Assembly: GCA_018648945.1 (NCBI GenBank) | Contig: JABGQJ010000028.1 | Location: 1-23,034, forward strand | DNA length: 23,034 nt | DNA from: Victivallales bacterium | Lineage (GTDB): Bacteria; Verrucomicrobiota; Lentisphaeria; Oligosphaerales; Lenti-02 | Reading direction: 5' to 3' | In this document: positions 1-7,163 of the stretch, in pieces | Layout of the letters: the number at the start of each line of letters is the position of its first letter | Numbering within the stretch: the first letter of the stretch is position 1 | The notes under the pieces: generated by a model | Told to the model about the DNA's origin: nothing | The model's input: only the letters and a program-made list of their open reading frames with translations | Databases searched by the model: none | Made by a program: the position numbers and the translations under genes

Positions 1-94
1 AGATGGGCTCCCAGATAGCCTGGGGGATTTCCCTCCGAATGCCTGTCGTGCAGGAGGCCGTCAGCAGGAGCGTTACCCAAAGTGTCGTTCTCAT
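1..94 (-). CDS. Partial exported protein, N-terminus only (runs off left edge)
   Basis: An ATG at 94 opens a frame of 31 codons without a stop to the window edge. It is preceded by a strong ribosome binding site, GGAG eight bases upstream (GGAGAAGGGAAC then ATG). The peptide begins MRTTLWVTLLLTASC, with a basic second residue followed by a hydrophobic stretch and then Cys15. This is typical of a secretion signal and possibly of a lipoprotein, although Thr at -3 is a poor lipobox residue. The start lies 55 bp after the stop of the sialidase-like gene and on the same strand, so it is probably the next gene of the same operon. Nothing of the mature domain is visible, so no function can be given. 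The frame, the binding site and the signal-like peptide together make it likely to be real. Confidence 0.6.
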   Translation of the reverse strand, partial: MRTTLWVTLLLTASCTTGIRREIPQAIWEPI

Positions 95-149
95 GGTTCC
101 CTTCTCCGATCTTCCGTTGGGGTCGCTGTGTTCGGGAGCCGTCCCGGCT

Positions 150-1148
150 CTAGACGCGAATGGTGGCCAGGAAGACATCCGCCGGGGTGGGCTGTTTGCC
201 GTCGAGGGGCAGCCATTCGTGCTGGGAGTAGTAGCTCATCAGCACGCTGCCATCGGGGGCCAGGGCCAGGCCACAGTAGGAGCAGTCGCCGCCGCTGGGC
301 ACGGTGAGGAGGTGTTCGGCCCGACCTTGCGGAGGCACGGCCCAGAGCGTGGTATGCGAGCCACTCTTGGGTGGCACGGTTCCCTCGGGCAGGTCGGCTG
401 GACGGGACCGGCCAGCCACCAACCACTGCCCATCGACCTCCAGCACGACGGGGGCATGGATCATCACGCCGAGGTCCCGCCATTGCCAGTCGGCATACGG
501 AGCCTGGCTCGATCCCAGCCAGGCGTTGTGGTCGCTGCCCTCGCGGCGGATGATGCAGTGCAAGGTGTCCGGCTCAGGCTGGTAGAGCACGGGCTCGCCG
601 GGGCCGTCCTGTTGGAGCATCAGCCCCGTGCAGTGCCAGTCCAGGAGATCGTCGCTGCGCATCAGGTGGATGCTCCGTTCGGTTCGGTTGGGGCGGTGGG
701 CAAAATGGTATGCCGAACAGAAGAACCCCTCGCTCTTGCTGGCAAACACGCGCCACAGCCAGTAATTGGGACCCCAGACTTGGCGGGGGCTACTCCAGGC
801 CAAGCCGTCGCGCGAGAGGCAGACGTGGCAGATCAAATCCTCTTCCTGGTTGGGCAGGCTGTCCGCGCTCCACCGAGGATACCAGGTGCCGAAGATCACG
901 CCCAAGCGGTCCCCAGCATCAATCAGCTTCGGATCTCGGTCGTCGCCGCCCGTGCTCAGGCAGACGCATTCCTCCCAGGTTGCCAGGTCGGTCGAGCGCA
1001 GAATGACCACCTTGCCGCGTGGCTTGGTGCCATGGTGCTCGCTCTTGCGGAAAGCCAGATAGTAGTGCCCGTGCCAGTGCAGAAGGTCGGTGAAGGCGTT
1101 GTGATAGCCGTCGGCGACCACCCGTTGCAGATCCAGCAGTTCAGCCAT
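150..1148 (-). CDS. Sialidase-like BNR-repeat beta-propeller protein, cytosolic
   Basis: This 332-residue protein has no signal peptide, so it probably acts in the cytoplasm. The sequence shows repeated propeller-blade motifs related to Asp-boxes, including RSTDLATW near residue 51, SRDGLAW near 114 and RSDDLLDW near 164. The N-terminal block has the pattern HNAFTDLL, then YLAFRKSEHHG, then a DRDPKL element, as in a group of sialidase-like proteins annotated as exo-alpha-sialidase or BNR-repeat proteins. The canonical FRIP arginine motif of true GH33 sialidases is not present, so neuraminidase activity should not be assumed. It may instead cleave a different sugar released by the exported enzymes. 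The ATG has an AAGGAG binding site six bases upstream that lies inside the end of the preceding rhamnosidase gene. The two genes are separated by one base (TGA C ATG), which suggests translational coupling. Confidence 0.8.
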   Translation of the reverse strand: MAELLDLQRVVADGYHNAFTDLLHWHGHYYLAFRKSEHHGTKPRGKVVILRSTDLATWEECVCLSTGGDDRDPKLIDAGDRLGVIFGTWYPRWSADSLPNQEEDLICHVCLSRDGLAWSSPRQVWGPNYWLWRVFASKSEGFFCSAYHFAHRPNRTERSIHLMRSDDLLDWHCTGLMLQQDGPGEPVLYQPEPDTLHCIIRREGSDHNAWLGSSQAPYADWQWRDLGVMIHAPVVLEVDGQWLVAGRSRPADLPEGTVPPKSGSHTTLWAVPPQGRAEHLLTVPSGGDCSYCGLALAPDGSVLMSYYSQHEWLPLDGKQPTPADVFLATIRV

Positions 1149-1149
1149 G

Positions 1150-3675
1150 TCACTCTCCTTGTCTCGTGCCGATCACTTGTACCGGGCCCACGAGGCCGGC
1201 GGGGAAGGTGGCCCAGCCGGACGCGTCGAACTTGCGGTAGTTGATGTTGACGAAGTTGATATCGTGGAAGATCCGCCAGTTCACCCCCCGGCGGTCCAGA
1301 TCGCGGATCCGGTTGGCGGCCAACCCCGTGACCTCTATTGCCAGCGAGTTGGCCCCCGGGCGGAGACCCTCGGGCCCAACCAAAACCCGGTGCGGCGCCA
1401 GTACGCTCACGCCCAGTTCCCGACCATTCAGACGCACCCGCGCGCTGCCGTGGACCTGTCCCAGATCAAGCAACCACTCCTCTTTCGCTTGCGCCTGCGA
1501 GACCGTGAATGTCGCCTCGTACCGTGCCGTTCCCGCGAAACGTCGCAGCTCCGGTTCCGGCCAGGACGTGTAGGGCGAGAGGGTCCGAACCGCACGTGCC
1601 ACCGGTCGCACCGGGCCACCTGCGATGAACGATACCCGCCATGGCCCCGCCACTGGCAGGGAGCGCTCGGGGTCGGGCAATTGCTCCTGCCATGCCAGCC
1701 GCCCTAGCCGGGCCTTGCCGATCACCAGGAAGCGCGACTCCCCAGGCTCCAGGGCCAGGAAGACACTGCCATTGGGTTGGCGTTCCACCCAGCCAACGCG
1801 TCCAGTCCACGGATCGAGGAGGGACACGGCCCCATCTGGGCAGGACGGGTGGATCCATTCACGGATTGCGGTCTTGCCCCGGTTGGCCAGGAAGTAGCAG
1901 GTGCTGCCATCCGCCATCCGCCGTCGTTCGCAGCGCGCCCCCGCCATGCTCTCGGGGCGGATGCCCAGGTATGCCAGCATAGCCACAGGATCGGCCCCCG
2001 TCACGAAGGCAGGCAGTTGCCGCATGCTGGCCAGGGACCGACGCAAGGCCGCCCGGCGTTCCGGCAGTTGCGCCAAACCGGGGGCATCGGTTTCGGCATC
2101 GGTGCCCAGCGAGAGCACTGGGCCGCCGGCCTCGACAAGGCGCAGGAGATGGGCCGCGGTTGCCGGTCGCAGGAAGCGCAGGGCTGGCAGCATGATGGCC
2201 CGGTACTCGCCGCCGGGCACGACGATCCTGCCGTCCTTCACCCGGGCTGTGGCCAACTGCCGGTCGGAGATGTAGTCGAAGAGAATGCGCTCGTTCCACA
2301 GGGCCTGCGCGGTGTCGCGGAATGCCGCCCCCACTCGCCAATGGCCACCATCGATACTGAAACCACTGCGCAAGCCGCTCTGCTGCATCCAGTCATCGTC
2401 GATGGGCCAGAACAGCAGGACGTCATGGGCCGGCTGGCCGGCCTGGAGGAGGGATTGACAGCGTGCCATGTAGGCATTTAGCGCCGGCAGGTCGCGCCAG
2501 ATGGGATTGCGGGGGTTGATCTGGCTGGAGGCGTAGAACAGCCGCCCTGGCCAGGCCGTGTCGGGCGGCGAGTAGGTCGTGCCATGGTAGACGATGTGGT
2601 TCACCCCGCAGAGGAACAGGTAGTCGGTGAACCACTTGAGCCGTCCCAGATCGGACTGGAAGTGTTCCGAGAGCCAGGTGAAGCTCTCGCAGGCAATCCG
2701 CCGCCGTCCGGCCACGTGCCCTGCCGAGGAGGCCAGGAGATTGACCAGCGGGTTGACCGTGTCGCGGAAGATCTCGGTCTCGGGGATATCCGCTGCCGCG
2801 TAGATGTCGAGGACGTTGGCCGGCGACCCGTGTGCCTGGTTGCGCGTGAGCATGCCTGCCTGGCGGCTCAGTCGATTCCAGGTGCCCATGAAGTTGGCCA
2901 GGTACATCTCTTCGAGTGTCCGCCGGTAGTCGTAGACCACGCGTCGTTCGGTTTCCCCGAGCGGCTGCCGTCGGCGTGCTTTCTCGAGGGTGGCCAGATG
3001 GTCGGTCGCCGTATAGCCATGCTGCTTGCCGAATGCATCGGCCAGCTGGCGCGACCAGTCGCCCCCGTACTCGAACGAGTCGTGGAACTGGGCTCGAATG
3101 GACCCCGGCGGCAGAGCTCCTGCCAGCCGTTGGTTGAAGTGGGAGAAGTATCGCTGGGTTGCCGCCGCATCGTAGACATCGATGGTCAATCCCGCCCCGC
3201 CGGGGCCCGGGCGCTTCACGCGCTCGCGGCCCTGAGCGAACGCCAAGCTCAACGTCTTGTTCTCCTCGCGCACCCCGAAGAAGCAGGCGCTTTCGCTCTT
3301 GGGCACGTGTGCGCCGCCGCATCGCCAACCCGAGCCCGGGGGCAAGTCCACCTCAAGCCCCAATCGCTTGGCCTCATCACAGGTGTGGCGCAGCATCTCC
3401 AGCCAGCGGTCCGACAGGTAGTCGATGTGCCGTTTCTCCTGTCCACGCACACCATAGATCGCGGTGATCTCAACCCCGCCGATGCCGGCGGCACGGAAGG
3501 TCTCCAGTTCCCGCGTCAGGTGTTCCTTGCGCACCGCCGATCCCAACCACCACCAACGCGTCCATGGCCGACATGCCGCTGTGGGCTCCGGCCAGGGAGC
3601 GGCGGGCAATGGCAGGGCGGCCAGGACCAGCAGGAGGCCCAGCGAACTGGCGGGCTTGGGGGGCAGTAGAGGCAC
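1150..3675 (-). CDS. GH106-type alpha-L-rhamnosidase, exported
   Basis: An 841-residue protein of the GH106 alpha-L-rhamnosidase-like family, which removes terminal rhamnose from plant, algal or bacterial polysaccharides. It starts at GTG 3675, supported by GGAG six bases upstream. A hydrophobic leader at residues 10-26 is followed by the family opening RPWTRWWWLGSAV (36-48) and by GIGGVEI (64-70). The catalytic barrel carries a string of conserved acidic motifs: HDSFEYGG (198-205), DIPETE (296-301), CESFTWLSEHF (329-339) and NHIVYHGTTYSP (359-370). The last 150 or so residues form a GH2-like jelly-roll (RVRLNGRELG, then GPVQV near the end). Length is normal for the family. Rhamnose as substrate follows from the family, and the actual linkage is unknown. 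The gene sits 77 bp after the URO-D-like gene and one base before the sialidase-like gene, so it is in the middle of an operon. Confidence 0.85.
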   Translation of the reverse strand: MPLLPPKPASSLGLLLVLAALPLPAAPWPEPTAACRPWTRWWWLGSAVRKEHLTRELETFRAAGIGGVEITAIYGVRGQEKRHIDYLSDRWLEMLRHTCDEAKRLGLEVDLPPGSGWRCGGAHVPKSESACFFGVREENKTLSLAFAQGRERVKRPGPGGAGLTIDVYDAAATQRYFSHFNQRLAGALPPGSIRAQFHDSFEYGGDWSRQLADAFGKQHGYTATDHLATLEKARRRQPLGETERRVVYDYRRTLEEMYLANFMGTWNRLSRQAGMLTRNQAHGSPANVLDIYAAADIPETEIFRDTVNPLVNLLASSAGHVAGRRRIACESFTWLSEHFQSDLGRLKWFTDYLFLCGVNHIVYHGTTYSPPDTAWPGRLFYASSQINPRNPIWRDLPALNAYMARCQSLLQAGQPAHDVLLFWPIDDDWMQQSGLRSGFSIDGGHWRVGAAFRDTAQALWNERILFDYISDRQLATARVKDGRIVVPGGEYRAIMLPALRFLRPATAAHLLRLVEAGGPVLSLGTDAETDAPGLAQLPERRAALRRSLASMRQLPAFVTGADPVAMLAYLGIRPESMAGARCERRRMADGSTCYFLANRGKTAIREWIHPSCPDGAVSLLDPWTGRVGWVERQPNGSVFLALEPGESRFLVIGKARLGRLAWQEQLPDPERSLPVAGPWRVSFIAGGPVRPVARAVRTLSPYTSWPEPELRRFAGTARYEATFTVSQAQAKEEWLLDLGQVHGSARVRLNGRELGVSVLAPHRVLVGPEGLRPGANSLAIEVTGLAANRIRDLDRRGVNWRIFHDINFVNINYRKFDASGWATFPAGLVGPVQVIGTRQGE

Positions 3676-3696
3676 AGGTTTCTCCGACTCACGGCG

Positions 3697-3732
3697 AGGG
3701 CGGCACGCCCTGTCCTATAGGCCGTCGCGGCC
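3697..3732 (-). other. Two small GC-rich hairpins between URO-D-like and GH106 genes
   Basis: The 77-bp gap holds two short perfect inverted repeats. One is a 6-bp stem with a 3-base loop (arms 3697-3702 and 3706-3711) and the other a 5-bp stem with a 3-base loop (arms 3720-3724 and 3728-3732). Between them lies the palindrome CCTATAGG. There is no T-run, so they are not convincing terminators. They could stabilise or process the operon message, or be chance in GC-rich DNA. Confidence 0.25.
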
Positions 3733-3752
3733 CCAACCGCAACCCGGCGCGG

Positions 3753-4811
3753 TCAACTCCAGAAGGTGGAGAACTCTTCCAGGGCCGAGACGGTCGCCTC
3801 CAGATTGTCCGGCGGCACGTCGCCACGGATCTCCGCCTTGATCATCAAGCCGCCTTCTGGCGCGCCAAGGGTGCGGACCTCGTACTCGATCAGTTCCCTG
3901 ATGTCCTGCGGCGAGCCGAAGGGCAACGCGAACTGCCGGTCGAAGTCCAGATCCAGCGTGATCTTCCCCTTGAAGGTGTCGCGCAGGTTTTCGATGCCAT
4001 TGGCGACGTCCTGGGGGTTGAAGATCGTGGGGTTGATCTCCAGGATCTGGTCCGCAATGTCCATGATGTTCCCATCGCAGTGGAAGTAGGTCATCGCTCC
4101 CCTGTCTTGGGCCAGGCGGTGCAACTCCACATAGCAGGGCAGAACCCACTGCCGGAAGTACTTCGGGCCAATCAACGAGCGATCCTGCCCGCCCAGATCC
4201 TCAGGCAGCCCAACCACCTCGGCCCCCGCCGCCAACCAGTTGCGGACGGCGGCCATGTTCAGCTCGTGCACCCGCCGGTGCAGGCGCCGGAACTCGTCGC
4301 TCGGCTCGATCAGATCGCACATCAGGTTCTCGAAACCACGGAGATACTCCAGCCGCAGCATGAAGAACCCGTGGTCGAGCCCGCCCCGGGCGATGCCCCC
4401 ATGTTCCCTGGCGCGTGCGAAGTTGGCCGCCGCGCGCTGGAAGTCTGCGGATGTCTGCCCGCCGTTGTAGGTGTCCTCGGGCGGGGCGACGAAATCGCGC
4501 AGCGTGTCCGCGTCCGCCAGTGGGTGCTCGACGATGGTGCCCACATACCCGTACTGAGTGGTCCGCCAGACACACCCCCAATCGTCCACGAAGTCCCGCG
4601 TGGGATCCTCCTTGTAGGACCAGGGCCCTTCCTGGATCTTCCGCCACGTGCCCGGCTCCCAATTGGGCCAGGTCTGCGGGTGGGCCAGGATCACCTTCTC
4701 CTGTTCTGCGCCATAGCGCTCCCAGCTGGCCTTGGTCAGGCTCAGCCCATAGGGCATCCGCTCGGGGCCCGTGCGTTCGGCGGCGGCGCGCCAGTTCTCG
4801 CTGTTGGTCAT
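3753..4811 (-). CDS. Uroporphyrinogen decarboxylase superfamily protein (not heme synthesis)
   Basis: This 352-residue protein has the URO-D fold of the divergent type that is abundant in glycan-degrading bacteria. Characteristic pieces are LPEDLGGQDRSLIGPKYF (202-219) and YFHCDGNIMDIADQILEIN (242-260). True HemE has a distinctive N-terminus with arginines that bind the tetrapyrrole carboxylates, and I do not see it here. Relatives such as MtaA and CmuA are corrinoid methyltransferases with a zinc-binding His-x-Cys motif. The equivalent site here reads His244-Cys245-Asp246-Gly-Asn, so Asp takes the place of the zinc Cys. The reaction is therefore unknown. Methyl transfer is a reasonable guess, perhaps in removal of O-methyl groups from sugars. 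The ATG has AGGAG nine bases upstream. The gene starts 47 bp after the stop of the GHL10-type gene, in the same operon. Confidence 0.8.
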   Translation of the reverse strand: MTNSENWRAAAERTGPERMPYGLSLTKASWERYGAEQEKVILAHPQTWPNWEPGTWRKIQEGPWSYKEDPTRDFVDDWGCVWRTTQYGYVGTIVEHPLADADTLRDFVAPPEDTYNGGQTSADFQRAAANFARAREHGGIARGGLDHGFFMLRLEYLRGFENLMCDLIEPSDEFRRLHRRVHELNMAAVRNWLAAGAEVVGLPEDLGGQDRSLIGPKYFRQWVLPCYVELHRLAQDRGAMTYFHCDGNIMDIADQILEINPTIFNPQDVANGIENLRDTFKGKITLDLDFDRQFALPFGSPQDIRELIEYEVRTLGAPEGGLMIKAEIRGDVPPDNLEATVSALEEFSTFWS

Positions 4812-4858
4812 GGTCTTCGACTCCTGGGAGCACCTATAGTATCTGGGCCGCGGGCAGC

Positions 4859-7006
4859 CTACTCCCCGGCCTTGGCGTACTTGATGCGCAGGGCGAAGTC
4901 ATTGCAGCCAACCCCGTTGCCGCCGCGGGCGCGGAGAGATTTCCAGACCGCCTCGCCCACTTCGCCGCTGCTGGCGGCGCCAAAGCAGATCTGGTTCCGG
5001 TACCGGCGTCCCTTCTGGTAGGCGTCCTTGGCCTCCAGGCGCTTGACCCCGTCGATGAAGAGGGTAATCGCGGTGCCATCGATCTCGACCCGGTAGGTGT
5101 GGAAGCGGTCCGTAGTGTCCATTTCCACTCGGTTCTTTTTGCTGCTGTGGTGGATGTTCACATGGTCGGGATAGAGACGCAGGCGGTCGCCTGTCTCGCC
5201 ATCGCCGAAGAGGATCGAGTTGACGCCGGAGATCACCCTCACCTCGGCCTCGACGGCTGCCTTGCCACCGGGCTCCTTGCCCCAGGGGCGGCGCCAGTGT
5301 CGATAGTCGCCGCTCTCCGTCCCGCGGTCCGCCACGAGCAGGCCATCCTTCTGGACTTCTGTGACGACCTGCTTGTTGCCGGGGGAGTCGGGAAACCAGG
5401 GCTTGGCGGGCTTAGCGGTGCCCTCGTACTGGATCGGCCAGGTGGGACCGACTTCGGCAGGGGCGGGGGCCAGGACGAACTGGATCCTATTCAGCCCCTG
5501 CTTGAGGCTGGCGGGATCGACCGGGAAGTCGAGCCATCCCTTGTAGCGAACCGCCGGGCCAGTCGCTTGACCGTTGATCCGCAGGGCAAGGCGCGTGGCA
5601 TCGGTCAACCCCGGAACATCGGCACAGGCTGTGATCGTAGGCACGTACCCCGCCTTCGTGGCGGCGGCGAGATCCTCGCCGATCATGATCTCCGTGGTGC
5701 GTGGTGCGTCCGGCTTGAGGGCGATGCTCCGGCCTGGTCCGAGCGACGGCAGCTTGCGCATCGCGCTGGCCCCCTTCAGAAACCGGTCGGGACGGTCGTG
5801 GCGGATGCTGACGAAGTAGTACTTCTCCTTGCCCAGCAAGGTGTCCAGCGACCCCAGCTCCTTCCAGAGCGCCCAGTTGGGATCGAACTTGTTGAAGAAG
5901 TAGAGCCCGTCCGCCCCGGCAACCCACGCATTGACTGCCCGGCCCCGGTAGCCCGGCACCGAGTTGCGGCGAAACCGGGTCTCGCCCCGGATGCGGGATT
6001 CGCTCATGCCCGGATAGGCGGCGACACCGTACTTGCGGGCCAGGTTGATCGTGTAGTCCCAGCGGTTGAACCGGAAGTAACCGGTGGTGACCAGGATATC
6101 CAGCAAGCCGTCCTTCAGCCACTGCTCCACATCCAGCCCCATGCCGTGGTTGAACTCGGTGGAGTCGCCCACGCGGATGGCGATGACGATAGGGCGGCCG
6201 CGCGCGGCCCCCACTTCCTCGGTCATGGTGCGGACCCGGTGCATGAAACCGGTCATCAGCGCCCGTTCCTCGTCGCTGGCCTTGCCCCCCATGGCGGTGC
6301 TCTTGAAGTAGCACATGTGGCGGAAGTAATCCAGTTCGATGCCGTCCACATCGTAGTTCTTGCAGACTTCCTCGATGTAGCGGAAGGACAGGTCGCGGAT
6401 CTCCGGCAGGGCGTAGTTCACGGAGCTCCAGCGACCGTGGGGGGTGCGTTTGATGGGCTCTCCGACTAGCCACTCGGGGTGCTCCACCTTGAGTGGGGGG
6501 TAGAGCAGATAGGGCTTGTCGGGATGGTGGGCCACGTCGTGCGTGTCGTTCATGCGCATGGCCCAGAAAGCCTCCATGTTGTTCTTGTGCGCATAGTCGG
6601 TGACCAGCTTCAGGCAGTCGGCTCCCTGGGCGATCAGTTCGCCAGTGATGTTCCGCATGTGCGGCAGGATGCCATAGTCTGCCGACTGCCGAGTGAGCAC
6701 GGTCCCCACCTTGGTGTCGTGAGTGAAGTGGCTGAACCCGGAGCTGATCGTGCAATAGGAGATGGTGCCGATCTGGGTGCCGGCCAGAGCTGTCGTCCGC
6801 CGATCCAGGAATGACTGGGCCGTGAGTTCGTCCTTCGCCGGGTAGTAGAGAACATCGCAGCCGTCATTGTTGACGAGCAAGCCACGCTTGCGGAACGCCA
6901 GCTTCTTGCGCTGGGCCCGCAGCTGGTCCAGACTGATTGGCGCGGCGGCCGCTGTCCACGCACCTGCAACCATGATTGTCACCACTATCCAGAATATGCG
7001 TTTCAT
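4859..7006 (-). CDS. GHL10-type (family-10-like) putative glycosidase with C-terminal sandwich domain, exported
   Basis: A 715-residue protein with a clear signal peptide (MKRIFWIVVTIMVAGAWTAAAA, cleavage near 22). The start at 7006 is chosen because it begins this leader and has GAGGA eight bases upstream. The same frame stays open further upstream, but that part overlaps the divergent sialidase gene. Residues 37-400 form a putative TIM barrel of the family-10-like glycosidase type. A barrel-strand motif DGIELDYFRH (221-230) supplies acidic residues Glu224 and Asp226 as likely catalytic candidates. Other conserved pieces are AFWAMRMND (146-154) and ADGLYFFNKF (365-374). Residues 405-540 form a beta domain, and 545-712 resemble a LamG or DUF1080-like concanavalin sandwich (FHTYRVEIDGTAITLFIDG, 635-653). 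Substrate is not known. It is the promoter-proximal gene of the left operon. Confidence 0.75.
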   Translation of the reverse strand: MKRIFWIVVTIMVAGAWTAAAAPISLDQLRAQRKKLAFRKRGLLVNNDGCDVLYYPAKDELTAQSFLDRRTTALAGTQIGTISYCTISSGFSHFTHDTKVGTVLTRQSADYGILPHMRNITGELIAQGADCLKLVTDYAHKNNMEAFWAMRMNDTHDVAHHPDKPYLLYPPLKVEHPEWLVGEPIKRTPHGRWSSVNYALPEIRDLSFRYIEEVCKNYDVDGIELDYFRHMCYFKSTAMGGKASDEERALMTGFMHRVRTMTEEVGAARGRPIVIAIRVGDSTEFNHGMGLDVEQWLKDGLLDILVTTGYFRFNRWDYTINLARKYGVAAYPGMSESRIRGETRFRRNSVPGYRGRAVNAWVAGADGLYFFNKFDPNWALWKELGSLDTLLGKEKYYFVSIRHDRPDRFLKGASAMRKLPSLGPGRSIALKPDAPRTTEIMIGEDLAAATKAGYVPTITACADVPGLTDATRLALRINGQATGPAVRYKGWLDFPVDPASLKQGLNRIQFVLAPAPAEVGPTWPIQYEGTAKPAKPWFPDSPGNKQVVTEVQKDGLLVADRGTESGDYRHWRRPWGKEPGGKAAVEAEVRVISGVNSILFGDGETGDRLRLYPDHVNIHHSSKKNRVEMDTTDRFHTYRVEIDGTAITLFIDGVKRLEAKDAYQKGRRYRNQICFGAASSGEVGEAVWKSLRARGGNGVGCNDFALRIKYAKAGE

Positions 7007-7163
7007 CGATGGATTCCTCTTGGCTTGCTGAGGTTGTCGGACGCCGTAGGGTACTATGCAGGGATAGTCTCCACAAGCCCAACGGAGGCGAAAGCCCCGT
7101 CTGTGTATCCCGTTCGCCATGCCCAAGCCGAACGGTATGGTGCCCGACCCACAGGAGAGCGTC
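7007..7163. promoter_or_regulatory. Divergent intergenic region, presumed back-to-back promoters
   Basis: This 157-bp gap separates the divergent glycosidase (minus) and sialidase (plus) genes, so it should hold promoters for both. The AT-richer patch GGTACTATGCAGGGATAGTC at 7047-7066 is the best place for -10 elements. On the minus strand TTGTGG followed after 17 bases by TACCCT is a weak sigma70-like pair. No plus-strand pair with good spacing was found. The elements are not convincing individually. Confidence 0.35.
7153..7157 (+). promoter_or_regulatory. Ribosome binding site that sets a TTG start
   Basis: AGGAG lies six bases before TTG 7164. The upstream in-frame ATG at 7119 has no such site and would add 15 residues in front of an otherwise normal signal peptide. 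The TTG start therefore fits better. Confidence 0.6.

Noticed and set aside
3..1244. A 413-codon plus-strand open frame at the left end
   Set aside because: It is antisense to the sialidase-like gene and the start of the partial gene, with no recognisable content.
4415..6469. A 684-codon plus-strand open frame opposite the URO-D-like and glycosidase genes
   Set aside because: It is antisense to two recognisable proteins with good starts, has low-complexity Ala/Gly/Pro/Arg-rich content and no domain. Such frames arise from the GC-rich third positions of the true genes.
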